Below the pieces are notes generated by a model, which saw nothing but the letters and a program-made list of their open reading frames with translations, was not told where the DNA came from and did no database searches. Made by a program: the position numbers and the translations under genes. A stretch of 6,625 bases of DNA, from assembly GCA_007119835.1 (NCBI GenBank), contig SKOX01000018.1:1-6625 (forward strand). The letters are read 5' to 3'. The stretch comes from Paracoccaceae bacterium. GTDB taxonomy: Bacteria; Pseudomonadota; Alphaproteobacteria; Rhodobacterales; Rhodobacteraceae. The first letter of the stretch is position 1. Every line of letters begins with the position of its first letter. This document shows, in pieces, positions 1 to 5,419 of this stretch.

Positions 1-180
1 CTCCCGCAGTGGCTGCGTCTCCCCGAGCGCCGGGCGCGGCGCCACCGCCGCCACGGGTGACGGCGCGAAGGCAGGGTCTCGCGGTTCCGTGCAGCCCGCG
101 AGGAACGCCAGCAGCGCCGCGGTCAGCACCAGTCGCGCGCTCGTCTTGCCGACGGCGCAGGTTGAAAAGCGGGGCGTCAA
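1..180 (-). CDS. Putative lipoprotein, N-terminal part (partial, runs off left edge)
   Basis: The first 60 codons of a minus-strand gene are present; the rest lies beyond position 1. The translation has a basic N-terminus (Arg4, Lys12, Arg16), a hydrophobic stretch at residues 17-28 and a lipobox Leu-Ala-Gly-Cys with Cys at residue 30. A Pro/Ala-rich linker follows, typical of a lipoprotein tethered to a membrane. Residue 31 is Thr rather than Asp, so by the E. coli +2 rule the protein would go to the outer membrane, though that rule is not certain in this group. No ATG is available: an in-frame TAG lies eight codons upstream of the TTG at 178-180, and the TTG has a GGAG motif 10 nt upstream (191-194). 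The only other in-frame candidate, a GTG at residue 18, would delete the basic region. The mature domain is not in the window, so the function is unknown. The gene is divergent from phaC, but nothing visible links their roles. Confidence 0.62.
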   Translation of the reverse strand, partial: MTPRFSTCAVGKTSARLVLTAALLAFLAGCTEPRDPAFAPSPVAAVAPRPALGETQPLRE

Positions 181-191
181 CGGCGTATTTC
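162..191 (+). promoter_or_regulatory. Candidate sigma-70-type promoter for phaC
   Basis: TTGAAA at 162-167 could be a -35 element, followed after 17-18 nt by GTATTT (185-190) or TATTTC (186-191) as the -10 element. Transcription would start near 197 and give a leader of roughly 65-70 nt before the phaC ATG. The promoter would overlap the 5' end of the divergent lipoprotein gene. It is a motif match only. It stands out because this is one of the few A/T-rich patches in the area. Confidence 0.33.
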
Positions 192-194
192 TCC
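191..194 (-). promoter_or_regulatory. Ribosome-binding site that decides the TTG start of the lipoprotein
   Basis: On the minus strand GGAG (within GGAGA) lies 10 nt upstream of the TTG at 178-180. It is the main support for a TTG start, because no ATG is available in this frame downstream of the in-frame stop. Confidence 0.45.
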
Positions 195-200
195 GGATGG

Positions 201-216
201 GCTAGTGGACCGCTAG
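201..216. repeat. Short inverted repeat in the phaC leader
   Basis: GCTAG (201-205) and CTAGC (212-216, read within CGCTAGC) form a 5-bp inverted repeat around a short centre. It lies just downstream of the candidate phaC start of transcription, where an operator would be expected. It is short enough to be chance. Confidence 0.3.
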
Positions 217-229
217 CGGCCAGGGCGCC

Positions 230-250
230 GCCGGCCAAGGTGCCGGCCAA
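230..250. repeat. Tandem direct repeat, GCCGGCCAA twice, 12-bp period
   Basis: GCCGGCCAA occurs at 230-238 and again at 242-250, separated by GGT. The two copies sit directly before the phaC ribosome-binding site, so a protein bound here could block translation-region access or elongation. The period is 12 bp, not a full helical turn. The sequence does not resemble the TGC-rich sites described for PhaR in related bacteria, so no regulator is named. Confidence 0.55.
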
Positions 251-252
251 CC

Positions 253-260
253 GGGGGAAA
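253..260 (+). promoter_or_regulatory. phaC ribosome-binding site
   Basis: GGGGGAAA ends 4 nt before the ATG at 265-267, with the G-run 7 nt away. It is only a partial match to the anti-Shine-Dalgarno sequence, but it is the best one near any in-frame start and supports the 618-residue form. Confidence 0.45.
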
Positions 261-264
261 CGCA

Positions 265-2121
265 ATGGGCGATACGAGACAGGGTGAGGCGAAGGGCCAG
301 GCGCCGCAGGCGGGCGTCGAGGCGGGCGACGCGGGCACGCTTGCCGAACAGGGCCAGCACATCGCGCACAACATGGCCGAGGTCTTCGATATCTCCGGTC
401 AGATCTGGCAGAAGTGGATGCAGGGTCAGATCCAAGACGGCGGCGTGTCGCATCCCGACCCGCTCGCCACGTGGCCGACCTACGCGGAATTCCTCCGCGT
501 CATGTGGGACAACCCCCGCCAGGTCGCCGACATGACCATCGACTACTGGGCCGCTCAACAGGCCCTGTGGCAGAAATCGATGCTGAAGTGGCTCGGCGCC
601 AAGGAGGACGGCGCGCCGCTCGACATTCCACACATGATGAAGGCCGACAAGCGCTTCGCGCACAAGGACTGGTCGGAGAATGCGCTCTTCGAGTACCTGA
701 AGCAGAACTACCTCCTGACTGCCGGCTACATCCAGAACGCCGTGAACAACGTCGGCGAGATGGATCCCAAGGAGCGGAAGAAGGTCGCGCTCTACACCCG
801 CAACTACGTGGAGGCGCTGAACCCCGCGAACTTCTTCGCGCTGAATCCCGAGGTTCTGGAGGCGACGGCAAACGAGAAGGGCGAGAACCTCGTTCGCGGC
901 CTGAAGATGATGCTGCAGGATCTCGAGCGCGGCAAGGGGAAGCTCCTGATCCGCCAGACCGACGTCGACGCCTTCGAGGTCGGCAAGAACACCGCGATCT
1001 CGCCCGGCAAGGTGATCTGGCAGAACGATATCCTGCAGGTCATCCAGTACGCGCCGGCCACCGAGATGGTCTATGCAAAGCCGCTCCTTTTCGTGCCGCC
1101 CTGGATCAACAAGTACTATATCCTCGACCTAAATCCGAAGAAGTCGATGGTGAAGTGGCTCGTCGAGCAGGGCTACAGCGTCTTCATGATCTCCTGGGTC
1201 AACCCGGACGAGCGCCACAAGGGCAAGACCTGGGAGAGCTACATGTTCGACGGGGCGTCGGCGGCGATCGATGCCGTGCTGAAGGAGACGGGGCAGAAGT
1301 CGCTCAACCTCGTCTCCTACTGCATCGGCGGGACGCTTGCGGGCACGCTGTCGGCCTACATGTCCAAGACGAACGACAAGCGGCTGAACTCGACGACCTT
1401 CTTTACCGCCCAGCTCGACTTCGAGGATGCCGGCGAGTTGCAGTGCCTCGTCAACGAGCACGTCCTCGACATGATGGGCGAGGATCTCGAGAAGGGGTTC
1501 CTGCCGGCGGACCGGATGGCGGCGGCCTTCAACATGCTCCGGGCGAACGACCTGATCTGGGGCTATGTCGTCAGCAACTACCTGCTCGGCAAGGACCCGT
1601 TTCCCTTCGACCTGCTCTACTGGAACTCGGACTCCACCGCCATGCCCGGCCTGGTCCACCAGTTCTACCTGCGGGAGTTCTACATCGAGAACAACTTCGC
1701 GAAGCAGGGGCTCGAGGTCAGGGGCGAGCACATCTCGATCGGGGACGTGAAGGGACCCGTGTACCATGTGGCGACCAAGGAGGACCACATCGCCCCGGCG
1801 CCCTCGGTCTATCGCGGCGCGAAGGAGATGAAGAAGGCCGACATCCGCTTCATCTGCTCGGGCTCGGGGCACATCGCGGGCGTGGTCAATCCCCCGGCGC
1901 TCAACAAGTACCAGTTCTGGACGAACGCCGACATGAGCCACGAGACGCTCGAGGCGTGGCTCCAGGGGGCGGAGGAGACCACCGGGAGCTGGTGGCCCGA
2001 CTGGGACACCTGGCTGAAGAAGCGGTCGGGCCGGCAGATCGCCGCGCGCGAGCCCGGTGCGGTCAACGGGGTCATCGAGGACGCGCCAGGTTCCTACGTG
2101 CGCAAGCGCTTCGACAAGTAG
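265..2121 (+). CDS. phaC: Class I polyhydroxyalkanoate synthase PhaC
   Basis: PhaC polymerises (R)-3-hydroxyacyl-CoA, chiefly 3-hydroxybutyryl-CoA, into polyester with release of CoA at the surface of cytoplasmic granules. The 618-residue product is slightly longer than the 589-residue Cupriavidus enzyme. It has a variable N-terminus (about 1-100), the PhaC N-terminal domain (about 100-275) and an alpha/beta-hydrolase fold (about 275-560). The likely catalytic triad is Cys353, Asp507 (in Lys-Glu-Asp-His) and His536 (in Ser-Gly-His-Ile-Ala-Gly). The family signature around DLLYWNSDST is intact, as is the C-terminal GSWWP block. The nucleophile motif is Ser351-Tyr-Cys-Ile-Gly-Gly, where most class I enzymes have Gly first. 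No PhaE or PhaR subunit gene adjoins it, which fits class I. The gene stands alone: phaA, phaB, phasin and depolymerase genes are not in the window. The family call is near certain; substrate preference cannot be read from the sequence. Confidence 0.97.
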   Translation: MGDTRQGEAKGQAPQAGVEAGDAGTLAEQGQHIAHNMAEVFDISGQIWQKWMQGQIQDGGVSHPDPLATWPTYAEFLRVMWDNPRQVADMTIDYWAAQQALWQKSMLKWLGAKEDGAPLDIPHMMKADKRFAHKDWSENALFEYLKQNYLLTAGYIQNAVNNVGEMDPKERKKVALYTRNYVEALNPANFFALNPEVLEATANEKGENLVRGLKMMLQDLERGKGKLLIRQTDVDAFEVGKNTAISPGKVIWQNDILQVIQYAPATEMVYAKPLLFVPPWINKYYILDLNPKKSMVKWLVEQGYSVFMISWVNPDERHKGKTWESYMFDGASAAIDAVLKETGQKSLNLVSYCIGGTLAGTLSAYMSKTNDKRLNSTTFFTAQLDFEDAGELQCLVNEHVLDMMGEDLEKGFLPADRMAAAFNMLRANDLIWGYVVSNYLLGKDPFPFDLLYWNSDSTAMPGLVHQFYLREFYIENNFAKQGLEVRGEHISIGDVKGPVYHVATKEDHIAPAPSVYRGAKEMKKADIRFICSGSGHIAGVVNPPALNKYQFWTNADMSHETLEAWLQGAEETTGSWWPDWDTWLKKRSGRQIAAREPGAVNGVIEDAPGSYVRKRFDK

Positions 2122-2124
2122 GAT

Positions 2125-2172
2125 CGCTCAAGGGATGCCCCGGTTGCAGGCTGCAACCGGGACCTGGGAGCG
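2125..2172. terminator. Bidirectional hairpin terminator between convergent phaC and glyA
   Basis: A perfect 9-bp stem, CCCGGTTGC (2139-2147) with GCAACCGGG (2153-2161), closes a five-base loop AGGCT. Outer segments also pair: AGG (2131-2133) with CCT (2163-2165) and CGCTC (2125-2129) with GAGCG (2168-2172). It fills most of the 60-bp gap between two stop codons that face each other, so it can serve both transcripts. There is no T-run on either side, which is common in G+C-rich genomes but makes the efficiency uncertain. Confidence 0.75.
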
Positions 2173-2181
2173 TTGCCGGGC

Positions 2182-3477
2182 TCAAAGGTCGGGGTAGAGC
2201 GGGAAGCGGTCGCAGAGCGCCTTGACGCGGCCGCGGACCTCCTCCTCGACGCCTCCGTTGCCGTCCGGGCCGTTGGCGGCGAGGCCGTCGACGACACGCA
2301 CGATCAGTTCGCCCACCTCGGTGAACTCGGGAACGCCGAAGCCGCGGGTCGTGCCGGCGGGCGAGCCGAGGCGGATGCCCGAGGTCACGGTCGGCTTCTC
2401 CGGATCGAAGGGGATGCCGTTCTTGTTGACCGTGATGTGCGCGCGGCCGAGCGACTTCTCGGTGTCGTTGCCCTTCACCCCCTTGGGCCGCAGGTCGACC
2501 AGCATCAGGTGGGTGTCCGTCCCGCCGGTGACGATGTCGAGGCCGCCCTTCATCAGCGCCTCGGCAAGCGCCTCGGCATTGGCGATCACCTGGCCCTGGT
2601 ACTCCCTGAACTCCGGGCGCAGTGCCTCGCCGAAGGCCGCGGCCTTGCCGGCGATGACGTGCATGAGCGGGCCTCCCTGGATGCCGGGGAAGATGCCGGA
2701 GTTGAACTTCTTGGCGAGCGCCTCGTCGTTCGTGAGGATCATGCCGCCGCGCGGGCCGCGCAGCGTCTTGTGCGTGGTCGTGGTGGCGACGTGAGCGTGA
2801 TCGAGCGGATTCGGGTAATGCCCGGAGGCGACGAGGCCCGCGAAGTGCGCCATGTCCACCATGAACCAGGCGCCGACCTCATCGGCGATGGCGCGGAACT
2901 TCGCGAAGTCGATGATCCGCGGGATCGCGGAGCCGCCGGCAATGATGAGCTTCGGCTTGTGCTCGCGGGCGAGCGCGGCCATGCCGGCGTAGTCGAGCGC
3001 GTTGTCCTGGCGCCGGACGCCGTAGTGGACCGGGTTGAACCACTTGCCGGAGACGTTCGGCTTCGCCCCGTGGGTGAGGTGGCCGCCCGCGGCGAGGTCC
3101 ATGGCAAGGAAGGTGTCGCCGGGCTGCAGCAAGGCGAGGAACACCGCCTGGTTCGCCTGGGAACCCGAGTTCGGCTGCACGTTGGCGAAGCCGCAGGAGA
3201 ACAGCTCGCAGGCCCGCGCGATGGCGATCTCCTCGACCACGTCGACGTGCTGGCAGCCGCCATAGTAACGCCGGCCGGGATAGCCCTCGGCGTATTTGTT
3301 CGTCAGGACCGAGCCCTGCGCCTCGAGCACGGCGCGGCTCACGATGTTCTCCGAGGCGATGAGCTCGATCTCGTCGCGCTGACGCTTTAGTTCGTCCGCC
3401 ATGGCGGCGAACAGGTCCTGGTCGCGATCGGCGAGGCCGTCGGTGAAGAACCCGCTGCCGGGGAGGGTGTCTTTCAT
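2182..3477 (-). CDS. glyA: Serine hydroxymethyltransferase GlyA
   Basis: This PLP enzyme interconverts serine plus tetrahydrofolate with glycine plus 5,10-methylenetetrahydrofolate in the cytoplasm. It is the main entry of carbon into the one-carbon pool for purines, thymidylate and methionine. The 431-residue product compares with 417 in E. coli. Visible landmarks are Glu64 in Tyr-Ala-Glu-Gly-Tyr, the YPGRRYYGG block (66-74), Asp208 and His211 in VDMAHFAGL (the PLP-ring contacts), the Schiff-base Lys237 in [14 protein letters not shown] and the carboxylate-binding Arg369 in TSGIRLG. All key residues are present. The ATG at 3475-3477 is preceded by GGAAAG a few bases upstream, a modest ribosome-binding site. 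The gene is convergent with phaC and divergent from acpP, so it appears monocistronic within the window. The nrdR and rib genes that often follow glyA in Alphaproteobacteria are absent here. Confidence 0.97.
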   Translation of the reverse strand: MKDTLPGSGFFTDGLADRDQDLFAAMADELKRQRDEIELIASENIVSRAVLEAQGSVLTNKYAEGYPGRRYYGGCQHVDVVEEIAIARACELFSCGFANVQPNSGSQANQAVFLALLQPGDTFLAMDLAAGGHLTHGAKPNVSGKWFNPVHYGVRRQDNALDYAGMAALAREHKPKLIIAGGSAIPRIIDFAKFRAIADEVGAWFMVDMAHFAGLVASGHYPNPLDHAHVATTTTHKTLRGPRGGMILTNDEALAKKFNSGIFPGIQGGPLMHVIAGKAAAFGEALRPEFREYQGQVIANAEALAEALMKGGLDIVTGGTDTHLMLVDLRPKGVKGNDTEKSLGRAHITVNKNGIPFDPEKPTVTSGIRLGSPAGTTRGFGVPEFTEVGELIVRVVDGLAANGPDGNGGVEEEVRGRVKALCDRFPLYPDL

Positions 3478-3533
3478 GGGGCTTTCCGTTCCTGCCTCTG
3501 GGGGTGGCTCGTCGGGGTCTTAGCGCGAATCCG

Positions 3534-3554
3534 CCGCAAGAAAAATCCGCAAGA
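3534..3554. repeat. Direct repeat CCGCAAGA x2 upstream of glyA
   Basis: CCGCAAGA occurs at 3534-3541 and 3547-3554, a 13-bp period. On the minus strand it reads TCTTGCGG twice, about 57 nt upstream of the glyA start codon, with a run of T between the copies. It could be an operator or part of the glyA promoter region. I could not assign a convincing -35/-10 pair for glyA. Confidence 0.4.
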
Positions 3555-3618
3555 GGTAGCATGGGCGGTCGCGGGCGTTCAGCCGGATGGACCTGTGAAA
3601 CGCACCCCGCATTAGCAT

Positions 3619-3646
3619 TTGCCACCGCTGTTCGGTATGCTATAGG
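3619..3646 (+). promoter_or_regulatory. Candidate acpP promoter
   Basis: TTGCCA (3619-3624) and TATAGG (3641-3646, within TGCTATAGG) are spaced by 16 nt, a good match to an alphaproteobacterial housekeeping promoter. The predicted start near 3653 gives a leader of about 110 nt for acpP. It is the clearest promoter-like match in the window and sits where a strong promoter is expected for an abundant protein. Confidence 0.5.
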
Positions 3647-3670
3647 CGCGCCTCAGACAGCCGGGGTTGC

Positions 3671-3693
3671 CCGTGCGTGGGCGACACGCGCGG
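3671..3693 (+). promoter_or_regulatory. Hairpin in the acpP 5' leader
   Basis: CCGTGCGTG (3671-3679) pairs with CACGCGCGG (3685-3693), a 9-bp stem with one G-U pair and loop GGCGA. Alternative pairings exist, such as TTGCC (3668-3672) with GGCAA (3711-3715). The leader could affect mRNA stability or translation. No known riboswitch class is recognised. Confidence 0.35.
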
Positions 3694-3750
3694 CACTTGT
3701 GGCGGCGGGCGGCAAGACGTAAGGGCCCGTTCGGGAACTCGACCGCAATT

Positions 3751-3756
3751 GAGGAA
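3751..3756 (+). promoter_or_regulatory. acpP ribosome-binding site
   Basis: GAGGAA lies 6 nt before the ATG at 3763, with GAGG at 8 nt spacing, followed by an A-rich stretch. It is the strongest ribosome-binding context in the window. It fixes the start at 3763 rather than at the in-frame ATG at 3667, which would add 32 residues unlike any acyl carrier protein. Confidence 0.75.
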
Positions 3757-3762
3757 GACAAA

Positions 3763-4002
3763 ATGAGCGATATCGCAGAGCGCGTCAAAAAGATCGTGGT
3801 GGAGCACCTGAGCGTGGACGAGTCCAAGGTCACGGACAGCGCGTCCTTCATCGACGATCTCGGCGCGGACAGCCTCGACACGGTCGAGCTCGTGATGGCG
3901 TTCGAAGAGGAGTTCGGGATCGAGATCCCCGACGATGCGGCCGAGACGATCCAGACCTACGGCGACGCGGTCAAGTTCATCGAGCAGCACGCGTCGTCCT
4001 GA
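3763..4002 (+). CDS. acpP: Acyl carrier protein AcpP
   Basis: AcpP carries the growing acyl chain on a 4'-phosphopantetheine arm through type II fatty acid synthesis and donates it to phospholipid, lipid A and other pathways. The product has 79 residues, the usual size. It is strongly acidic and contains the Asp-Ser-Leu motif with the prosthetic-group serine at residue 37 ([18 protein letters not shown]). The acidic helix II that docks partner enzymes follows directly. fabF lies 149 bp downstream on the same strand. In many Alphaproteobacteria fabD and fabG precede acpP; here the upstream neighbour is divergent glyA instead. A leader of about 110 nt and a strong terminator bracket the gene, suggesting a separate, abundant short transcript. 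Confidence 0.98.
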   Translation: MSDIAERVKKIVVEHLSVDESKVTDSASFIDDLGADSLDTVELVMAFEEEFGIEIPDDAAETIQTYGDAVKFIEQHASS

Positions 4003-4026
4003 CGCGGCTGGCCGGCGGGTCCCGCG

Positions 4027-4056
4027 CGGCGCTCGGGGTGACCCGGGCGCCGTTTT
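4027..4056 (+). terminator. Intrinsic terminator after acpP
   Basis: CGGCGCTCGGG (4027-4037) pairs with CCCGGGCGCCG (4042-4052) over 11 bp with a single G-U pair. The loop is the stable tetraloop GTGA (a GNRA type), and TTTT (4053-4056) follows at once. It is 25 nt past the acpP stop. As fabF lies downstream on the same strand, it probably reduces readthrough rather than abolishing it. Confidence 0.82.
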
Positions 4057-4088
4057 GCTGCCGGTCGGCCCGGCGGGCGGCCCCTCGC

Positions 4089-4117
4089 TTGCTGGCGGCC
4101 GGGAAAATGCGCTAAAC
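4089..4117 (+). promoter_or_regulatory. Candidate fabF promoter
   Basis: TTGCTG (4089-4094) is followed after 16-17 nt by GCTAAA (4111-4116) or CTAAAC (4112-4117). It lies after the acpP terminator and about 35 nt before the fabF start, giving a short leader. This would let fabF and mltG be transcribed independently of acpP. It is a motif match only. Confidence 0.35.
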
Positions 4118-4134
4118 GGGCACCCTGCGACGGC

Positions 4135-4144
4135 AAGAGGTGAT
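4135..4144 (+). promoter_or_regulatory. fabF ribosome-binding site that decides the start
   Basis: AAGAGGTGAT closely matches the extended Shine-Dalgarno sequence, with one G missing. It sits 7 nt before the ATG at 4152. The earlier in-frame GTG (4140) and ATG (4143) overlap the motif itself and are too close to use it. The 4152 start gives MRRVVITG, the usual beginning of the family. Confidence 0.65.
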
Positions 4145-4151
4145 GGACGGC

Positions 4152-5414
4152 ATGCGGCGTGTGGTGATTACCGGGCTCGGTATGGTGAGCCCGTTGGCAT
4201 GCGGCGTCGAGGCGACCTGGTCGCGGCTGCTCGCAGGGCAGTCCGCGTCGCGTCGCATCAGCCGCTTCGACCCGTCGCACCTCGCCTGCCAGGTCGCAGC
4301 GGAAGTGCCACGCGGTGACGGCTCCGACGGGACGTTCAACCCTGACGACTGGGTCGAGCCCAAGGAGCAGCGGAAGGTCGACCCATTCATCGTCTACGCC
4401 ATCGCGGCGGCCGACCAGGCGCTGGCAGACGCAGGCTGGAAACCCGAGAACGAGGCCGATCGCCTCGCCACCGGTGTCATCATCGGCTCCGGCATCGGCG
4501 GGATCGCGACCATCGCCGAGACGGCGACGATCCTGAAGGAGAAGGGCCCGCGCCGCGTGTCGCCGTTCTTCATTCCCGGCAGCCTGATCAACCTCTGCTC
4601 GGGCCACGTCTCTATCCGCTACGGCCTGAAGGGGCCGAACCATTCGGTTGTGACCGCCTGCTCGACCGGGAGCCATGCGATCGGCGATGCCGCGCGGATG
4701 ATCCAGTACGGCGACGCGGACGTGATGGTGGCCGGCGGCTCCGAGGCCGCGATCTGCGAACTGGGCATCGCGGGCTTCGCGGCCTGCAAGGCGCTGTCGA
4801 CGCACTTCAACGACCAGCCGGAGCGGGCGTCGCGGCCCTACGACCGGGATCGCGACGGGTTCGTGATGGGCGAGGGCGCGGGCATCGTCGTGCTCGAGGA
4901 TCTCGAGCATGCGCGGGCGCGCGGGGCGAAGATCTATGCCGAGGTCGTGGGCTACGGCATGTCGGGCGACGCCTATCACATCACGGCGCCGGCGCCGGAG
5001 GGCGAGGGCGGCGAGCGGGCGATGCGGGCGGCGCTCAGGAGCGCGCGCCTCGAGCCGGGCGAGGTCGACTACGTCAACGCGCACGGAACCTCGACGCCGG
5101 CGGGCGACGAGCTCGAGCTCGGCGCCGTCATGCGGCTCGTGGGCGACGCGGCGGAGCGGGTCACGATGAGCTCGACGAAGAGCTCGATCGGGCATCTGCT
5201 CGGTGCTGCGGGGGCGGTGGAGGCGATCTTCTGCGCGCTCGCGATCCGCGACCAGGTGGCGCCGCCGACGATAAACCTGGACAATCCCTCGATGGAGACG
5301 CCTCTCGATCTTGCGCCGCACCGGGCGCGGGAGCGGGAGATCCGGGTGGCGCTCTCCAACTCCTTCGGGTTCGGCGGCACCAACGCGTCGCTGGTGTTGC
5401 GCAAGGTGGAGTGA
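4152..5414 (+). CDS. fabF: Beta-ketoacyl-ACP synthase II FabF
   Basis: FabF condenses malonyl-ACP with acyl-ACP, releasing CO2, to extend the chain by two carbons. In E. coli it also sets the temperature response of cis-vaccenate levels. The product has 420 residues against 413 in E. coli and shows the two-half thiolase fold. The catalytic residues are Cys170 (VVTACSTGSHAIGDA), His311 (VNAHGTSTPAGD), Lys343 and His348 (STKSSIGHLLGAAG), all at the family spacing. The Gly-rich C-terminal NSFGFGGTN is intact. Conserved KAS II features argue against FabB. It follows acpP, its substrate carrier, and directly precedes mltG. The acpP terminator and a candidate promoter in between suggest partly separate control. 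Whether it also makes the unsaturated branch cannot be told here. Confidence 0.97.
   Translation: MRRVVITGLGMVSPLACGVEATWSRLLAGQSASRRISRFDPSHLACQVAAEVPRGDGSDGTFNPDDWVEPKEQRKVDPFIVYAIAAADQALADAGWKPENEADRLATGVIIGSGIGGIATIAETATILKEKGPRRVSPFFIPGSLINLCSGHVSIRYGLKGPNHSVVTACSTGSHAIGDAARMIQYGDADVMVAGGSEAAICELGIAGFAACKALSTHFNDQPERASRPYDRDRDGFVMGEGAGIVVLEDLEHARARGAKIYAEVVGYGMSGDAYHITAPAPEGEGGERAMRAALRSARLEPGEVDYVNAHGTSTPAGDELELGAVMRLVGDAAERVTMSSTKSSIGHLLGAAGAVEAIFCALAIRDQVAPPTINLDNPSMETPLDLAPHRAREREIRVALSNSFGFGGTNASLVLRKVE
5408..5411 (+). promoter_or_regulatory. mltG ribosome-binding site inside the end of fabF
   Basis: GGAG spans the last codons of fabF and lies 8 nt before the ATG at 5420. A GTG at 5411-5413 overlaps the fabF stop (GTGA) and is a possible alternative start, but it sits on the motif itself. 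The ATG at 5423 is another, less well spaced option. The layout points to translational coupling. Confidence 0.55.
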
Positions 5415-5419
5415 ACGCG

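Noticed and set aside
230..250. Possible sigma-54 promoter for the lipoprotein gene (minus-strand TTGGCC repeated)
   Set aside because: The spacing between the GG and GC elements is 11 rather than 10 nt and the flanking consensus does not match; the pattern comes from the direct repeat.
414..2225. Very long plus-strand open frame overlapping phaC in another frame (603 codons)
   Set aside because: Its translation is Arg/Gly/Ala-rich with no domain and mirrors phaC codons shifted by one frame; long spurious frames are expected at this G+C content.
2173..3390. Plus-strand open frame of 405 codons opposite glyA
   Set aside because: glyA on the minus strand has every catalytic motif; this frame has the Arg/Val/Asp-rich composition of an antisense shadow and no known motif.
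3667..3762. N-terminal extension of AcpP from an upstream in-frame ATG
   Set aside because: It would add 32 Arg/Gly-rich residues, lies across the leader hairpin, and lacks the strong ribosome-binding site present before 3763.
3957..5321. Minus-strand open frame of 454 codons opposite fabF
   Set aside because: It is antisense to a complete, well-conserved fabF, is rich in Arg, His and Asp as expected for an antisense shadow, and also runs across the acpP terminator.
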